Assembly: GCF_016785945.1 (NCBI RefSeq)
Contig: NZ_JAEMEF010000008.1
Coordinates: forward strand, 62,001-126,000
DNA length: 64,000 nucleotides
Reading direction: 5' to 3'
DNA from: Olleya sediminilitoris
GTDB taxonomy: Bacteria; Bacteroidota; Bacteroidia; Flavobacteriales; Flavobacteriaceae
Translations under genes and position numbers: made by a program
Shown here: positions 35,821 to 45,172 of the stretch, one piece after another
How the letters are laid out: every line of letters starts with the position of its first letter
Numbering within the stretch: position 1 is the stretch's first letter
The notes under the pieces: model-generated
What the model saw: the letters and a program-made list of their open reading frames with translations, nothing else
The model's database searches: none
What the model was told of the DNA's origin: nothing

Positions 35821-35836
35821 ACGAAAACGTTTTCGT
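35821..35836. promoter_or_regulatory. LacI-type operator palindrome upstream of susC
   Basis: ACGAAAAC-GTTTTCGT is a perfect 16-bp palindrome with the central CG step and the GAAAACGTTTTC core typical of LacI/CcpA-family operators. It lies between the divergent lacI (start 35678) and susC (start 35945). It is 46 bp upstream of the candidate susC -7 box, which would suit activation or looping as well as repression. Confidence 0.75.
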
Positions 35837-35881
35837 AGCGTATTCTCAAAAACGATACAAAAAATTAACACAAAATTTACA

Positions 35882-35889
35882 TAGCTTTA
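35882..35889 (+). promoter_or_regulatory. Candidate -7 box for susC
   Basis: TAGCTTTA differs from TAnnTTTG only at the last base, giving a leader of about 50 nt to the ATG at 35945. No clear -33 TTG is seen, as expected for a promoter that needs an activator. Confidence 0.35.
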
Positions 35890-35894
35890 TCATC

Positions 35895-35911
35895 GAGAAG
35901 TAAAAATATAT
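35895..35911. repeat. 17-bp repeat, copy 2 (susC leader)
   Basis: GAGAAGTAAAAATATAT, identical to 34569-34585. Here it lies in the predicted 5' leader of susC, 33 nt before its ATG. Confidence 0.5.
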
Positions 35912-35944
35912 ACTAAAAAATTAAAACTAACTTAATAATATTGT

Positions 35945-38854
35945 ATGAAAACAATTTTTAAAAGGCTACTACTAGCTTTACTGTTTATACCTACTGTAAT
36001 TTTGGCTCAAAGCACAGTTACAGGTAAGGTAACAGAGCAAGCATCTGCCCTACCCATACCAACTGCCAATGTTGTTATAAAAAATACAACTAAAGGTACT
36101 ACTACTGATTTTGATGGTCAGTTTACCATTGAGGCTAATAAAGGAGATGTTTTAGTATTCTCTTACGTTGGTTACAACACACAAGAAATCACTTATAATG
36201 GTGAATCTACTCTTAATATAAAATTAGTTGAAGACGCTGCGCTTTTGGACGAAATCGTTGTAATTGGATATGGTGGTGTTAAAAAAGAAGACATTACAGG
36301 TACAACAGACCTACTAACAAGTGAGGATTTTAACAAAGGTCCTATAGTATCTGCTCAATCATTAATTAGTGGTAAAGTTGCAGGTGTAAATGTAACCTCT
36401 GGAAGTGGTGCACCTGGTGAAGGACAAAGTATAACAATTCGTGGTGCTGGATCTTTATCTTTAACTACTGAACCACTTTACGTTATTGATGGTATACCAT
36501 TAGACAATGGTGGAGTTGGAGGAACCAGAAACCCTTTAAACTTTATAAACCCAAATGACATCGAAACATTTGTTGTTTTAAAAGACGCTTCTTCAACCGC
36601 TATTTATGGTTCAAGAGCTGCAAATGGTGTTGTTTTAATAACAACTAAAAAAGGAAAAAACAAAGATTTTAAATTTAATGTTAGCTCTCAAACAACTGTT
36701 TATAGTCCAATTGATGATATTGATGTCATGTCTGCAAGTCAGTTTAGAACTTTGATTAACGACATTGGTTCTCCAGAGCAAATTGCGTTATTAGGTAATG
36801 CTAATACAAATTGGCAAGATGAAATCTACAGGACTGCTTTTGGACAAGATCATAACTTTAGTGCTTTAGGAAGTGCTTTTGGAGTACCAATGCGTGCCTC
36901 TTTAGGATATTCTGAACATGATGGAATATTAGATGGAGACAATTTAAAACGTACTACTGGATCTTTAAGCCTAACTCCTAGCCTATTAGATGATCATTTA
37001 AAAGTGGCTTTAAATGCAAGAGCAATGTACACGGAAAATACTTTTTCTGACAGAGGTGCTATTGGAAGTGCTGTAAGTTTTGACCCAACACAATCTATAT
37101 TTGATACTAACTCACAATATGGTGGATATTTTACTTGGTTAGATAATGGAACTGGTAACCAAAATAGTTTGGCTCCTACAAATCCACTAGCCTTATTAAA
37201 CTTAAAGGATGACACAGCAGAAGTGAGACGTTTTGTTGGAAATGCAAAAGTAGATTACAAAATCCACGGTTTTGAAGCTCTAACTGCAACTATAAATGTT
37301 GGTTATGACACATCAAACAGTCATGGACGTACAGTTACTAGTGAGCTAATACCAACTTCTGATGAGACCTTCAACGGATCAAAAACAAGTTATAATCAAA
37401 ATTCTTACAACAAATTGTTTGATGCTTATTTAACTTACAATAAAACACTTAATGATATACATAATTTAACAGTTGCTGGAGGATACTCATACCAATCTTT
37501 TGAGTACGATAATTTTAGTAATGATAGTGAAGCTGAGGAAGACGGAAATCAATTTGAGTTTATAGATAAATCTAAAAATGTTTTATTATCTTACTTTGGT
37601 AGAGCCAATTACAATTATGATAGCAAATATTATGTTACCGCTACTTTAAGAGCCGATGCCTCTTCAAAATTAAATCCTGATGATCGTTGGGGAATTTTCC
37701 CTTCTGTAGCTGCAGCTTGGAGTATACATCAAGAAGATTTTATGCAAGATTCATTTTTTAATGAATTAAAATTACGTGTTGGTTATGGTGAAGTAGGTAA
37801 CGTTAATGGATTAGGTGATTACCAGTTTTTAACACGTTATAACGGAAGTACAGATACAGCAAATTATCAATTTGGAAGTGGCTTTTTTCAAACTTACAGA
37901 CCAGAACCTATTAATGAAGATTTACGTTGGGAAATTGGAAAAACATTTAATGTTGGTTTAGACTATGCCTTTTTTAACAGACGTGTTTCTGGATCAATAA
38001 ATGCATATATGAAAGAAACAAATGACCTTATTGCAAGTTCATTAGTTGACCCTTTCACAAACTTTGGAAACCGAATAAATGCAAATATTGGTAACATGGA
38101 AAATAAAGGTTTAGAATTCAATTTAAATGTGATACCTGTAAAAACTGATAATTTTGAATGGTCAGTTAATTACAATATTTCTTTAAACGAAAACGAGATA
38201 ACTAAACTTAACACAGATCAACCTCAAGGAGGTATCTCTACAGGTGTAGGTAATACAGTTCAAATACACAGAGAAGGTGAATCTGCAAATAGTTTCTATG
38301 TTTTTGAACAAGTTTATGACGCTAATGGGACACCACTAGAAGGTGTATTTGTAGATAGAAATGGTGATAACATTATTAATGACGAAGACAAATACGTCAA
38401 AGAAGATCCTTTTGGAGATGTCCTAATGGGTTTTAACACTAATATAAACTATAAAAACTGGGATTTTTCACTACAATCAAGAGCTAGCCTAGGTAACTAT
38501 ATGTATAATGATGTTGAAGCTAATAGAGGAGTTTTAGCTAATGCAACAAATAACAACATCTTAACAAATATCCATACAGATTATTACAATACTGGTTTTA
38601 CTGTATTAGATGCTAATACAGCTGTAAGTGATCACTTTGTACAAGAAGCTTCTTTCTTTAAAATAGACAATATTACAATTGGTTATACTTTAGATAAAGT
38701 AAAAAATACAACGTTTAGATTTTACGGATCATTACAAAACGTATTAACAGTAACAGATTACAATGGATTGGACCCAGAAATTAATTTAGGTATCGATAAT
38801 AATTTTTATCCAAGACCTAGATCATTTGTAATGGGAGTAAACATTGATTTTTAA
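35945..38854 (+). CDS. SusC/RagA family TonB-linked outer-membrane transporter
   Basis: Outer-membrane importer of malto-oligosaccharides, 969 residues. The signal peptide is 1-21 (ILAQS). Next come a carboxypeptidase-D-like beta-sandwich (about 22-98: VTGKVTEQASALPIPTANV ... DFDGQFTI ... FSYVGYNTQEI), a TonB-box-like stretch LDEIVVIGYG (about 101-110), the plug domain (about 115-230, with SLISGKVAGVNV, TIRGAGSL, PLYVIDGIPLD, LKDASSTAIYGSRAANGVVLI), and a beta-barrel ending in the terminal Phe of GVNIDF. It pairs with the SusD protein encoded 15 nt downstream. It is probably controlled by the LacI-type site at 35821-35836. The substrate is inferred from the surrounding amylases. Confidence 0.95.
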   Translation: MKTIFKRLLLALLFIPTVILAQSTVTGKVTEQASALPIPTANVVIKNTTKGTTTDFDGQFTIEANKGDVLVFSYVGYNTQEITYNGESTLNIKLVEDAALLDEIVVIGYGGVKKEDITGTTDLLTSEDFNKGPIVSAQSLISGKVAGVNVTSGSGAPGEGQSITIRGAGSLSLTTEPLYVIDGIPLDNGGVGGTRNPLNFINPNDIETFVVLKDASSTAIYGSRAANGVVLITTKKGKNKDFKFNVSSQTTVYSPIDDIDVMSASQFRTLINDIGSPEQIALLGNANTNWQDEIYRTAFGQDHNFSALGSAFGVPMRASLGYSEHDGILDGDNLKRTTGSLSLTPSLLDDHLKVALNARAMYTENTFSDRGAIGSAVSFDPTQSIFDTNSQYGGYFTWLDNGTGNQNSLAPTNPLALLNLKDDTAEVRRFVGNAKVDYKIHGFEALTATINVGYDTSNSHGRTVTSELIPTSDETFNGSKTSYNQNSYNKLFDAYLTYNKTLNDIHNLTVAGGYSYQSFEYDNFSNDSEAEEDGNQFEFIDKSKNVLLSYFGRANYNYDSKYYVTATLRADASSKLNPDDRWGIFPSVAAAWSIHQEDFMQDSFFNELKLRVGYGEVGNVNGLGDYQFLTRYNGSTDTANYQFGSGFFQTYRPEPINEDLRWEIGKTFNVGLDYAFFNRRVSGSINAYMKETNDLIASSLVDPFTNFGNRINANIGNMENKGLEFNLNVIPVKTDNFEWSVNYNISLNENEITKLNTDQPQGGISTGVGNTVQIHREGESANSFYVFEQVYDANGTPLEGVFVDRNGDNIINDEDKYVKEDPFGDVLMGFNTNINYKNWDFSLQSRASLGNYMYNDVEANRGVLANATNNNILTNIHTDYYNTGFTVLDANTAVSDHFVQEASFFKIDNITIGYTLDKVKNTTFRFYGSLQNVLTVTDYNGLDPEINLGIDNNFYPRPRSFVMGVNIDF

Positions 38855-38869
38855 TAAAAGAAAAGAAAA

Positions 38870-40801
38870 ATGAAAACAAAACTTAAACACCTAATTGTAA
38901 TCATGGTCCTGTCCTTAGGATTGGTATCATGTCACGACGATTTAGATCAATCACCAATTGATCCAGATAGTTTTACTGAAGAAGATGTATTTGCAAATGC
39001 AACCGAAGCTAAAGGTGCATTAGCAAAATTATATGCCAGTCTAGCATTAACAGGACAACAGGGTCCTTCGGGACAAGCAGATATTGCAGATATTGATGAA
39101 GGATTTTCTCAGTATTCTAGAATGCTTTTTAACCTAAACGAATTAACGACAGATCATGCAGTTGTAGGTTGGGGAGATGCTGGCTTACCAGACTTACATG
39201 GTCAGTACTGGTCTGGTAACAATGATTTTAGTGAAGCTATGTATTATAGATTAGCTCAAGAAGTATCATTTTGTAATTCATTTATAACCAATGCTGCTTC
39301 ATTAACTGATGGAGAAGTGTCAAGCTTTATTGCAGAAGCACGTTTTTTAAGAGCTTTTGCTTATTATAATTTAATTGACTTATTTGGTAATGTTCCTTTA
39401 GTAACTGAAGTATCTACAGATTTACCACAACAAGCCTCTAGAACAGAATTATTTAATTTTGTAGAATCAGAGTTACTTGATATTCAAGGAGATTTAAAAC
39501 CTGGTCGTTCTAACGAATATGGAAGAGTTGATGAAGTTGCAGCTTGGGCTTTATTATCTAAATTATATTTAAATGCAGAAGTATGGACTGGTACTGCACG
39601 TTATACAGATTGTGTGACCTATTCTAATAACGTTATAAACTCAGGATACAGCATTAATATTAATGACGCTAATGGTAACGGGACAGCTTATGACGAACTA
39701 TTTTTAGCTGATAATGATACCAATGGAGCTCAAGACGAATTCATTTTCGCTTTAAATTTTGATGGATTAAGATCACAAACTTATGGTGGTAGTACATTTT
39801 TAGTACATGCAGCTATTGGCGGAACTATGGATGCCACAGAATTTGGTGTTAATGGTGGATGGGCTGGACTTAGAACCACAAAAAAACTAGAAGAAAAATT
39901 TAACTATACCGTATTAACTCAAGATATTCAAGAAATTAATAATGCATTAGGAGCAATGTCTGATTGGGGAATTATAGGAGATGGTACACCAAATGGCTGG
40001 AATGATCCAGATACTAAAATGTATCAAATTGGAACTAACCAATTTGCAATATATGCCGAATTAACAGATGGTTTTTTAAAATTTAGATTTAATAACGATT
40101 GGGGAACTAATTATGGTGATGATAATGCTGATTTATCTTTAGAATCAGATGGTCAAAATATCCCAGTTTTAGCAGGACAATATTATATCACTTTAGATCT
40201 TGATAATTTAACATATAGTATTGAAAATGTAGATTTCAATGACTTACTAGAAACATCAATAGAAGGTGATAAAAGAGCAATGTTTTATACTGATGGTCAA
40301 AATTTAGAAATTGAAGATATCTCCTCGTTTACAGATGGCTATGCTGTTACTAAATTTAAAAATATCGATAGTGATGGTGACCAAGGTGTTGATTCTGCAG
40401 GAGATTTTGTAGATACAGATCTTCCATTGATTAGATTAGCTGAAATTTATTTAAACTATGCTGAAGCAACTGTTAGAGGTGGTAGTGGTGATCTAAACCT
40501 TGCTACAGCAAAAATTAACGAATTAATTGAAAGAGCTAATGGAGACTCAAGCGCTAACATATCAAGTGGAGACATTACTTTAGACTTTATACTTGACGAA
40601 AGATCAAGAGAGTTATACTGGGAAGGCCAAAGACGTAGTGATTTAATTCGTTATGACTATTTTACGACAGATGCTTACTTATGGCCATTTAAAGGTAATA
40701 GTCCTCAAGGAACTTCTGTTTCAAACTACAGAAACTTATTTCCTTTACCTAACAGTATTATAACAGTTAACCCAAACCTTTCTCAAAATGAAGGGTATTA
40801 A
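38870..40801 (+). CDS. SusD/RagB family lipoprotein with an inserted SusE/F-type starch-binding module
   Basis: Surface glycan-binding lid of the SusC transporter, 643 residues. The SPII signal has lipobox LVSC (Cys21). SusD features: EARFLRAFAYYNLIDLFGNVPLV (about 156-178), AAWALLSKLYLNAE (224-237), and the C-terminal DERSRELYWEGQRRSDLIRY. Residues about 364-455 are not part of a normal SusD: WGIIGDGTPNGWNDPDTKMY ... FRFNNDWGTNYGD ... YYITLDLDNLTYSIE. They closely match the two modules of the SusE-like protein encoded next. Thus an outer-membrane starch-binding module has been inserted in the SusD fold, which explains the length (SusD proteins are often 500-560). The gap to the SusE gene is 11 nt. 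Confidence 0.93.
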   Translation: MKTKLKHLIVIMVLSLGLVSCHDDLDQSPIDPDSFTEEDVFANATEAKGALAKLYASLALTGQQGPSGQADIADIDEGFSQYSRMLFNLNELTTDHAVVGWGDAGLPDLHGQYWSGNNDFSEAMYYRLAQEVSFCNSFITNAASLTDGEVSSFIAEARFLRAFAYYNLIDLFGNVPLVTEVSTDLPQQASRTELFNFVESELLDIQGDLKPGRSNEYGRVDEVAAWALLSKLYLNAEVWTGTARYTDCVTYSNNVINSGYSININDANGNGTAYDELFLADNDTNGAQDEFIFALNFDGLRSQTYGGSTFLVHAAIGGTMDATEFGVNGGWAGLRTTKKLEEKFNYTVLTQDIQEINNALGAMSDWGIIGDGTPNGWNDPDTKMYQIGTNQFAIYAELTDGFLKFRFNNDWGTNYGDDNADLSLESDGQNIPVLAGQYYITLDLDNLTYSIENVDFNDLLETSIEGDKRAMFYTDGQNLEIEDISSFTDGYAVTKFKNIDSDGDQGVDSAGDFVDTDLPLIRLAEIYLNYAEATVRGGSGDLNLATAKINELIERANGDSSANISSGDITLDFILDERSRELYWEGQRRSDLIRYDYFTTDAYLWPFKGNSPQGTSVSNYRNLFPLPNSIITVNPNLSQNEGY

Positions 40802-40812
40802 TAACTATTAAA

Positions 40813-41844
40813 ATGAAAAATATATTTTATAAATTAGTCCTTTCGTTATGCATTGCAACTCTTTTTTTGAGTTGTGATGAAACGGAAATAACCGAATTAA
40901 ATAGTAACGGAATTCCTGTAGTTTCACTTTCAGAAAATACAGTAGTTTTAACCGAAGCTACCGCAGATGAAGAAGCTTTAATAGTCACTTGGACAGAACC
41001 AAACTTTGGTTTTAGTGCAGCACCTCTTGCATATAATGTGTTAATAGATACAGAAAATGGTGATTTTTCATCACCAGAAAGTGCTACAGCAAGTATGCCT
41101 TTAGAAAAAACTTTTACAGTACAACAACTAAACACACTTTTAACAGCGCTTGAATTACCCCCAAACGAAGAAGCTCAAGTTCAACTAAAAGTTGAAGTCA
41201 AATTAAGTAATGTATCAAGTGTATATTCTGAAGCTATAAATTTAACTGTAACACCTTACCCAGGACTTCCAGACCTTAGTACAACTTGGGGAATAGTGGG
41301 TGATGCTACACCTAATGCATGGGATGGGCTAGACGTACCTCTTTACAAAACAGACACAGAAGGTGTACTTGCTGCTTATGTACATTTAATTGATGGTGAA
41401 ATTAAGTTTAGAGAAAATAATGATTGGGATGTAAATTATGGAGTTACTGGAACAGGTAACGCTTTAGAAGCTAACGGAGGAAATATAACTGTTACAGAAG
41501 GAACATATTATATTACCATGAATTTAAACAATCTTACCTATACAATGGAAGATGCTTCAACTACTGATATTTGGGGATTAGTTGGAGACTCAACTCCTAA
41601 TGGTTGGGATGGACCAGACTGGACTTTTTACCCAGCTGGTAATGACCTTTACGTAACTAAAGTCAATTTGACTGATGGTGAACTAAAATTAAGATTAAAC
41701 AATGATTGGGGAACCAACTACGGAGACACAGGTTTAGATAATACTCTAGATGATGGAGGAGATAATATTATTGTAACAGCTGGAACTTATAATATTGTTA
41801 TAGATTTATTTAATCTAACTTATACGCTAGAAGTACAGCCGTAA
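40813..41844 (+). CDS. SusE/SusF-like outer-membrane starch-binding lipoprotein
   Basis: Surface starch-binding protein, 343 residues. The SPII signal has lipobox FLSC (Cys21). Residues 25-147 are the N-terminal SusE Ig-like domain (VVSLSENTVVLTEATADEEA, LIVTWTEPNFGF). Two tandem SusE/F carbohydrate-binding modules follow: 159-246 (WGIVGDATPNAWDG ... YYITMNLNNLTYTME) and 254-341 (WGLVGDSTPNGWDG ... YNIVIDLFNLTYTLE). It is the third gene of the susCDE arm, and a terminator follows at 41881. It holds starch near the SusCD complex and adds affinity rather than catalysis. Confidence 0.92.
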   Translation: MKNIFYKLVLSLCIATLFLSCDETEITELNSNGIPVVSLSENTVVLTEATADEEALIVTWTEPNFGFSAAPLAYNVLIDTENGDFSSPESATASMPLEKTFTVQQLNTLLTALELPPNEEAQVQLKVEVKLSNVSSVYSEAINLTVTPYPGLPDLSTTWGIVGDATPNAWDGLDVPLYKTDTEGVLAAYVHLIDGEIKFRENNDWDVNYGVTGTGNALEANGGNITVTEGTYYITMNLNNLTYTMEDASTTDIWGLVGDSTPNGWDGPDWTFYPAGNDLYVTKVNLTDGELKLRLNNDWGTNYGDTGLDNTLDDGGDNIIVTAGTYNIVIDLFNLTYTLEVQP

Positions 41845-41880
41845 TCTTATAAATTTAATATTGTATTAAATAAAACTTTT

Positions 41881-41916
41881 AAAGCCTATTTACTTGTAAA
41901 ACTAAATAGGCTTTTT
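41881..41916 (+). terminator. Intrinsic terminator after susE
   Basis: AAAGCCTATTTA (41881-41892), 10-nt loop, TAAATAGGCTTT (41903-41914), followed by more T. This is a perfect 12-bp stem. It separates susCDE from the secreted amylase gene and may allow partial read-through. Confidence 0.85.
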
Positions 41917-41960
41917 CTTTATAAACTATAATTTAATTTCACATTTTAAAAAATATTAAA

Positions 41961-44858
41961 ATGAAAAAAATATTACTCAACTTATTATTATTTCTACCAT
42001 TACTAGTACTTAGCCAAGTCACTGTTAATCCAAACCCTATATTAGTAAATCAACCAGTAACCATAACTGTAGATATAACTGCATCTACTTGTAATAGTAT
42101 TGTTAATCCTGCAAAAGTATATGCGCATCTAGGAGTTGGTAATGAAAGTGACGAATACGGAATTAAAGTCGTAGGTAATTGGGGACAAGATGATGGCGTT
42201 GGTGAAATGACCAATAATGGTGATGGCACTTGGAGTATAACAATCACACCTAGTACTTATTTTAATTTAACAGCTACTGAAGAAACAGAAGTCACCAAAA
42301 TGGGATTAGTATTTAGAAACCCAAACGGTAGCCAAGAATTAAAATTAGACAATGGTGGTTGTCAAAACTTTGTATTTGATGTAGGAGCTTTTCAAGTAGA
42401 TATGATTAACCCAGAATCTGACGGAGTTGTAGTTGTAACTAGCAATTCAGACACACAAATCATTGCTCAAAATTCAAATGGTGATGCTAATTATGTACTT
42501 AAAGCTAATGGTACAACTATTAATACAGCAACTACCAATTTTTATAACTATTCTTTTTCTAATATAACAGAAAACAAATACTGTCAATTAGAAGTCACAC
42601 AAGGAACAGAAGTTGTTATTAAAAACTTCACAATTCTTGTTAATAGCAGCACATCTCAAGCATTACCTGCTAACATGGAAAACGGTATTAATTACACCAG
42701 CAACACCTCTGCAACATTAGTTTTAGAGGCTCCTTTAAAAGATTTTGTATATGTCGCAGGAAGCTTCAATAATTACTCACCAACATCTGCTTATGCAATG
42801 AAAAAAGATCCAACAACTGGACAGTTTTGGTTAGAGTTAACTGGACTAACTGCTGGTCAAATAGAAACTTACCAATATTGGGTTGGTGCAGAAAACCCTG
42901 TTTCTAACTCGCCAAATCTTGTAAAAACTGCAGATCCGTATTCAACATTAGTATTATCTCCATTTGATGATCCTTATATTCCAGCATCGTCTTATCCAAA
43001 CTTACCTAGTTACCCAACTGGTCAAGACAGAGAAGTTACAGTTTTACAAACAGGTCAAACAACCTATAACTGGCAAGTAACTGACTTTGAAAAACCTAAA
43101 AAAGAGGATTTAGTAATCTATGAAGTGCTAATAAGAGATTTTGATAAAAATGCTGATGGAGGTCGTAATTACCAACAATTAATAGATCGAATAGACTACT
43201 TCAAAAACCTTAACGTTAATGCCATTCAACTGATGCCAATAATGGAATTTGAAGGTAATGAAAGTTGGGGATACAATACGTCTTTCCATATGGCTTTAGA
43301 CAAATATTATGGTACAGAAGACAAACTAAAAGAGTTTATTGATGTGTGTCATCAAAATGGAATTGCAGTCATTTTAGACATCGCTTTAAACCATGCTTTT
43401 GGACGTAACTCTATGGTTAGAATGTGGATGGACGATCCTGATAATGATGGTTGGGGAGAACCAAGTAGCGAAAACCCATATTTTAATCAAGTAGCCACAC
43501 ACACTTATAGTGTTGGTTCTGATTTTAATCACTCTAACTCAAAAACTCAAGATTATGTTCAACGCGTAGTAAAACATTGGATTGAAGAGTTTAATATTGA
43601 TGGATTACGTTGGGATTTAACTAAAGGATTTACCCAAAATTGTACTGAATCGGACGAAAATTGTACTAACCAATATCAAGCAGACAGAGTTGCTATTTTA
43701 AAACAATACGCAGATTACTCTTGGTCTCTTGATGATGATCATTATGTGATTTTCGAACATTTAGGTGGTACACAAGAAGAAAAAGAATGGGCTGATTATA
43801 AAATAAACGAAGGTAAAGGAATCATGCTTTGGGGAAAAATGACAGAGCCTTACAATCAATTAACTATGGGTTATGCCTCAGGAAGTAACATTAATGGAAT
43901 GGGTCACAATAGCAGAAACTTTGATGCTCCAAGATTAATTGGTTATCCAGAAAGTCACGATGAAGAGCGATTAATGTATAGAAATTTACAATACGGAAAC
44001 AGCAGTAACACAAACCATGATGTTACCAATTTAAATACAGCAATATCAAGAATGTCTGCTTTAGGAGCTGTAAGTTTAACAATTCCAGGACCAAAAATGA
44101 TATGGCATTTTGGAGAGCTAGGTATGGAAAACTCGATTTACACTTGTAATAATGGTAACGTTAATGATACTTCAGGATCGGATGGAGACTGTAAATTAGA
44201 TACAAAACCTCAACCACAGTGGGACAACAATTGGTTAACGGCTGCTACAAGAAGTCAAGTCTATAGTGATTGGGCAAGACTAAATGATTTAAAAGTAAAC
44301 CAGTCTGTTTTTGAAGGTCAGTATGTTATTAACAACACAACTAATCCTGATGTTAATACTTTAACACCAAGAATTTTTATTTCAGATAACACAATTCCTT
44401 CAGATCAATTAAACAATGTTGTTATTTTAGCGAACTTTAATGTTACCTCACAAAATATAACTCCTGACTTCCCTTCAACAGGTACTTGGTATGATTTAAT
44501 GGACGCAACTAATAGCACAAGTATTAACGTTACAAGTACAACAGCACCAATAACTATTCCTGCAGGACAATTTAAAATTTATGGTAATGCAGCACCTCAA
44601 AACTTAAGCACAGAGGAGTTTGCATTGTCTAGTACTTTTAAACTATATCCAAATCCGTCAAGCACTTCCTTTTCAGTTAATAAAATAGTAAATAACGTTC
44701 AAATAATGGATGTATCAGGAAAGCTAATAAAGGATTTTAAAGGTCGTTTTAATGCTGGACACAAGTTTAGCATTCATAACTTAGCAAAAGGACTATATCT
44801 TGTCACAACAACAACAAGTGAAGGTTTAATAAAAACTACTAAACTGATTAAATCATAA
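41961..44858 (+). CDS. Secreted GH13 alpha-amylase with T9SS sorting domain
   Basis: Extracellular or surface starch-degrading enzyme, 965 residues. The signal peptide is 1-18 (LVLSQ). Residues about 20-235 are beta-sandwich modules that may bind starch or serve as spacers. A CBM48/E-set-like domain (about 255-330: YVAGSFNNYSPTSAYAM) precedes the GH13 barrel (about 370-790) with DIALNH, nucleophile Asp552 in GLRWDLTKG, acid/base Glu599 in IFEHLGG and Asp667 in ESHDEERLMY. The C-terminal 75 residues are a T9SS type A sorting tail (FKLYPNPSSTSFSV ... GLIKTTKLIKS). This is the likely first enzyme of the pathway, playing the part SusG plays in Bacteroides but exported by a different route. It is flanked by terminators on both sides. 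Confidence 0.93.
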   Translation: MKKILLNLLLFLPLLVLSQVTVNPNPILVNQPVTITVDITASTCNSIVNPAKVYAHLGVGNESDEYGIKVVGNWGQDDGVGEMTNNGDGTWSITITPSTYFNLTATEETEVTKMGLVFRNPNGSQELKLDNGGCQNFVFDVGAFQVDMINPESDGVVVVTSNSDTQIIAQNSNGDANYVLKANGTTINTATTNFYNYSFSNITENKYCQLEVTQGTEVVIKNFTILVNSSTSQALPANMENGINYTSNTSATLVLEAPLKDFVYVAGSFNNYSPTSAYAMKKDPTTGQFWLELTGLTAGQIETYQYWVGAENPVSNSPNLVKTADPYSTLVLSPFDDPYIPASSYPNLPSYPTGQDREVTVLQTGQTTYNWQVTDFEKPKKEDLVIYEVLIRDFDKNADGGRNYQQLIDRIDYFKNLNVNAIQLMPIMEFEGNESWGYNTSFHMALDKYYGTEDKLKEFIDVCHQNGIAVILDIALNHAFGRNSMVRMWMDDPDNDGWGEPSSENPYFNQVATHTYSVGSDFNHSNSKTQDYVQRVVKHWIEEFNIDGLRWDLTKGFTQNCTESDENCTNQYQADRVAILKQYADYSWSLDDDHYVIFEHLGGTQEEKEWADYKINEGKGIMLWGKMTEPYNQLTMGYASGSNINGMGHNSRNFDAPRLIGYPESHDEERLMYRNLQYGNSSNTNHDVTNLNTAISRMSALGAVSLTIPGPKMIWHFGELGMENSIYTCNNGNVNDTSGSDGDCKLDTKPQPQWDNNWLTAATRSQVYSDWARLNDLKVNQSVFEGQYVINNTTNPDVNTLTPRIFISDNTIPSDQLNNVVILANFNVTSQNITPDFPSTGTWYDLMDATNSTSINVTSTTAPITIPAGQFKIYGNAAPQNLSTEEFALSSTFKLYPNPSSTSFSVNKIVNNVQIMDVSGKLIKDFKGRFNAGHKFSIHNLAKGLYLVTTTTSEGLIKTTKLIKS

Positions 44859-44880
44859 TGATTTAATCAATTTAAACCGA

Positions 44881-44911
44881 AAAGCTTCAGTCAACCGCTG
44901 AAGCTTTTTTT
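44881..44911 (+). terminator. Intrinsic terminator after the secreted amylase
   Basis: AAAGCTTCAG (44881-44890), 7-nt loop, CTGAAGCTTT (44898-44907), then further T. It ends the rightward arm. Confidence 0.85.
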
Positions 44912-44932
44912 GTTATATAAAATAAATGGCAT

Positions 44933-44968
44933 AAAAAAAGCTTCTCAAAAATGAGAAGCTTTTTTTTC
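44933..44968. terminator. Terminator downstream of tRNA-Leu
   Basis: AAGCTTCTCA (44938-44947), loop AAAA, TGAGAAGCTT (44952-44961), flanked by an A-run on the left and a T-run on the right. On the minus strand it directly follows the tRNA 3' end. It can also act rightwards as a second stop for the amylase transcript. Confidence 0.75.
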
Positions 44969-44972
44969 TTTG

Positions 44973-45054
44973 TACAGGCGGAGAGACTCGAACTCTCACA
45001 CCTCGCGGCACTAGATCCTAAGTCTAGCGTGTCTACCAATTCCACCACGCCTGC
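44973..45054 (-). tRNA. tRNA-Leu (anticodon UAG)
   Basis: The minus strand folds as an 82-nt class II tRNA. Acceptor GCAGGCG pairs with CGCCTGT (first pair G-U). The D arm is TGGTGGAATTGGTAGACAC, the anticodon stem CTAGA/TCTAG encloses loop CTTAGGA (anticodon TAG), the variable arm is about TGCCGCGAGGTGT, and the T arm is GAGAGTTCGAGTCTCTC. The discriminator is A, and CCA is not encoded. It reads CUA and probably other CUN leucine codons. Confidence 0.95.
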
Positions 45055-45172
45055 AACTTATACCGATAATTTCGGATTGCAAATATAAACAATAGTTTGA
45101 ATATTCATAATAACTTCAAACAAATTATTTTCCTTTTTGTATTTTTACCTAAATTCAATAATATTTTTTTCA

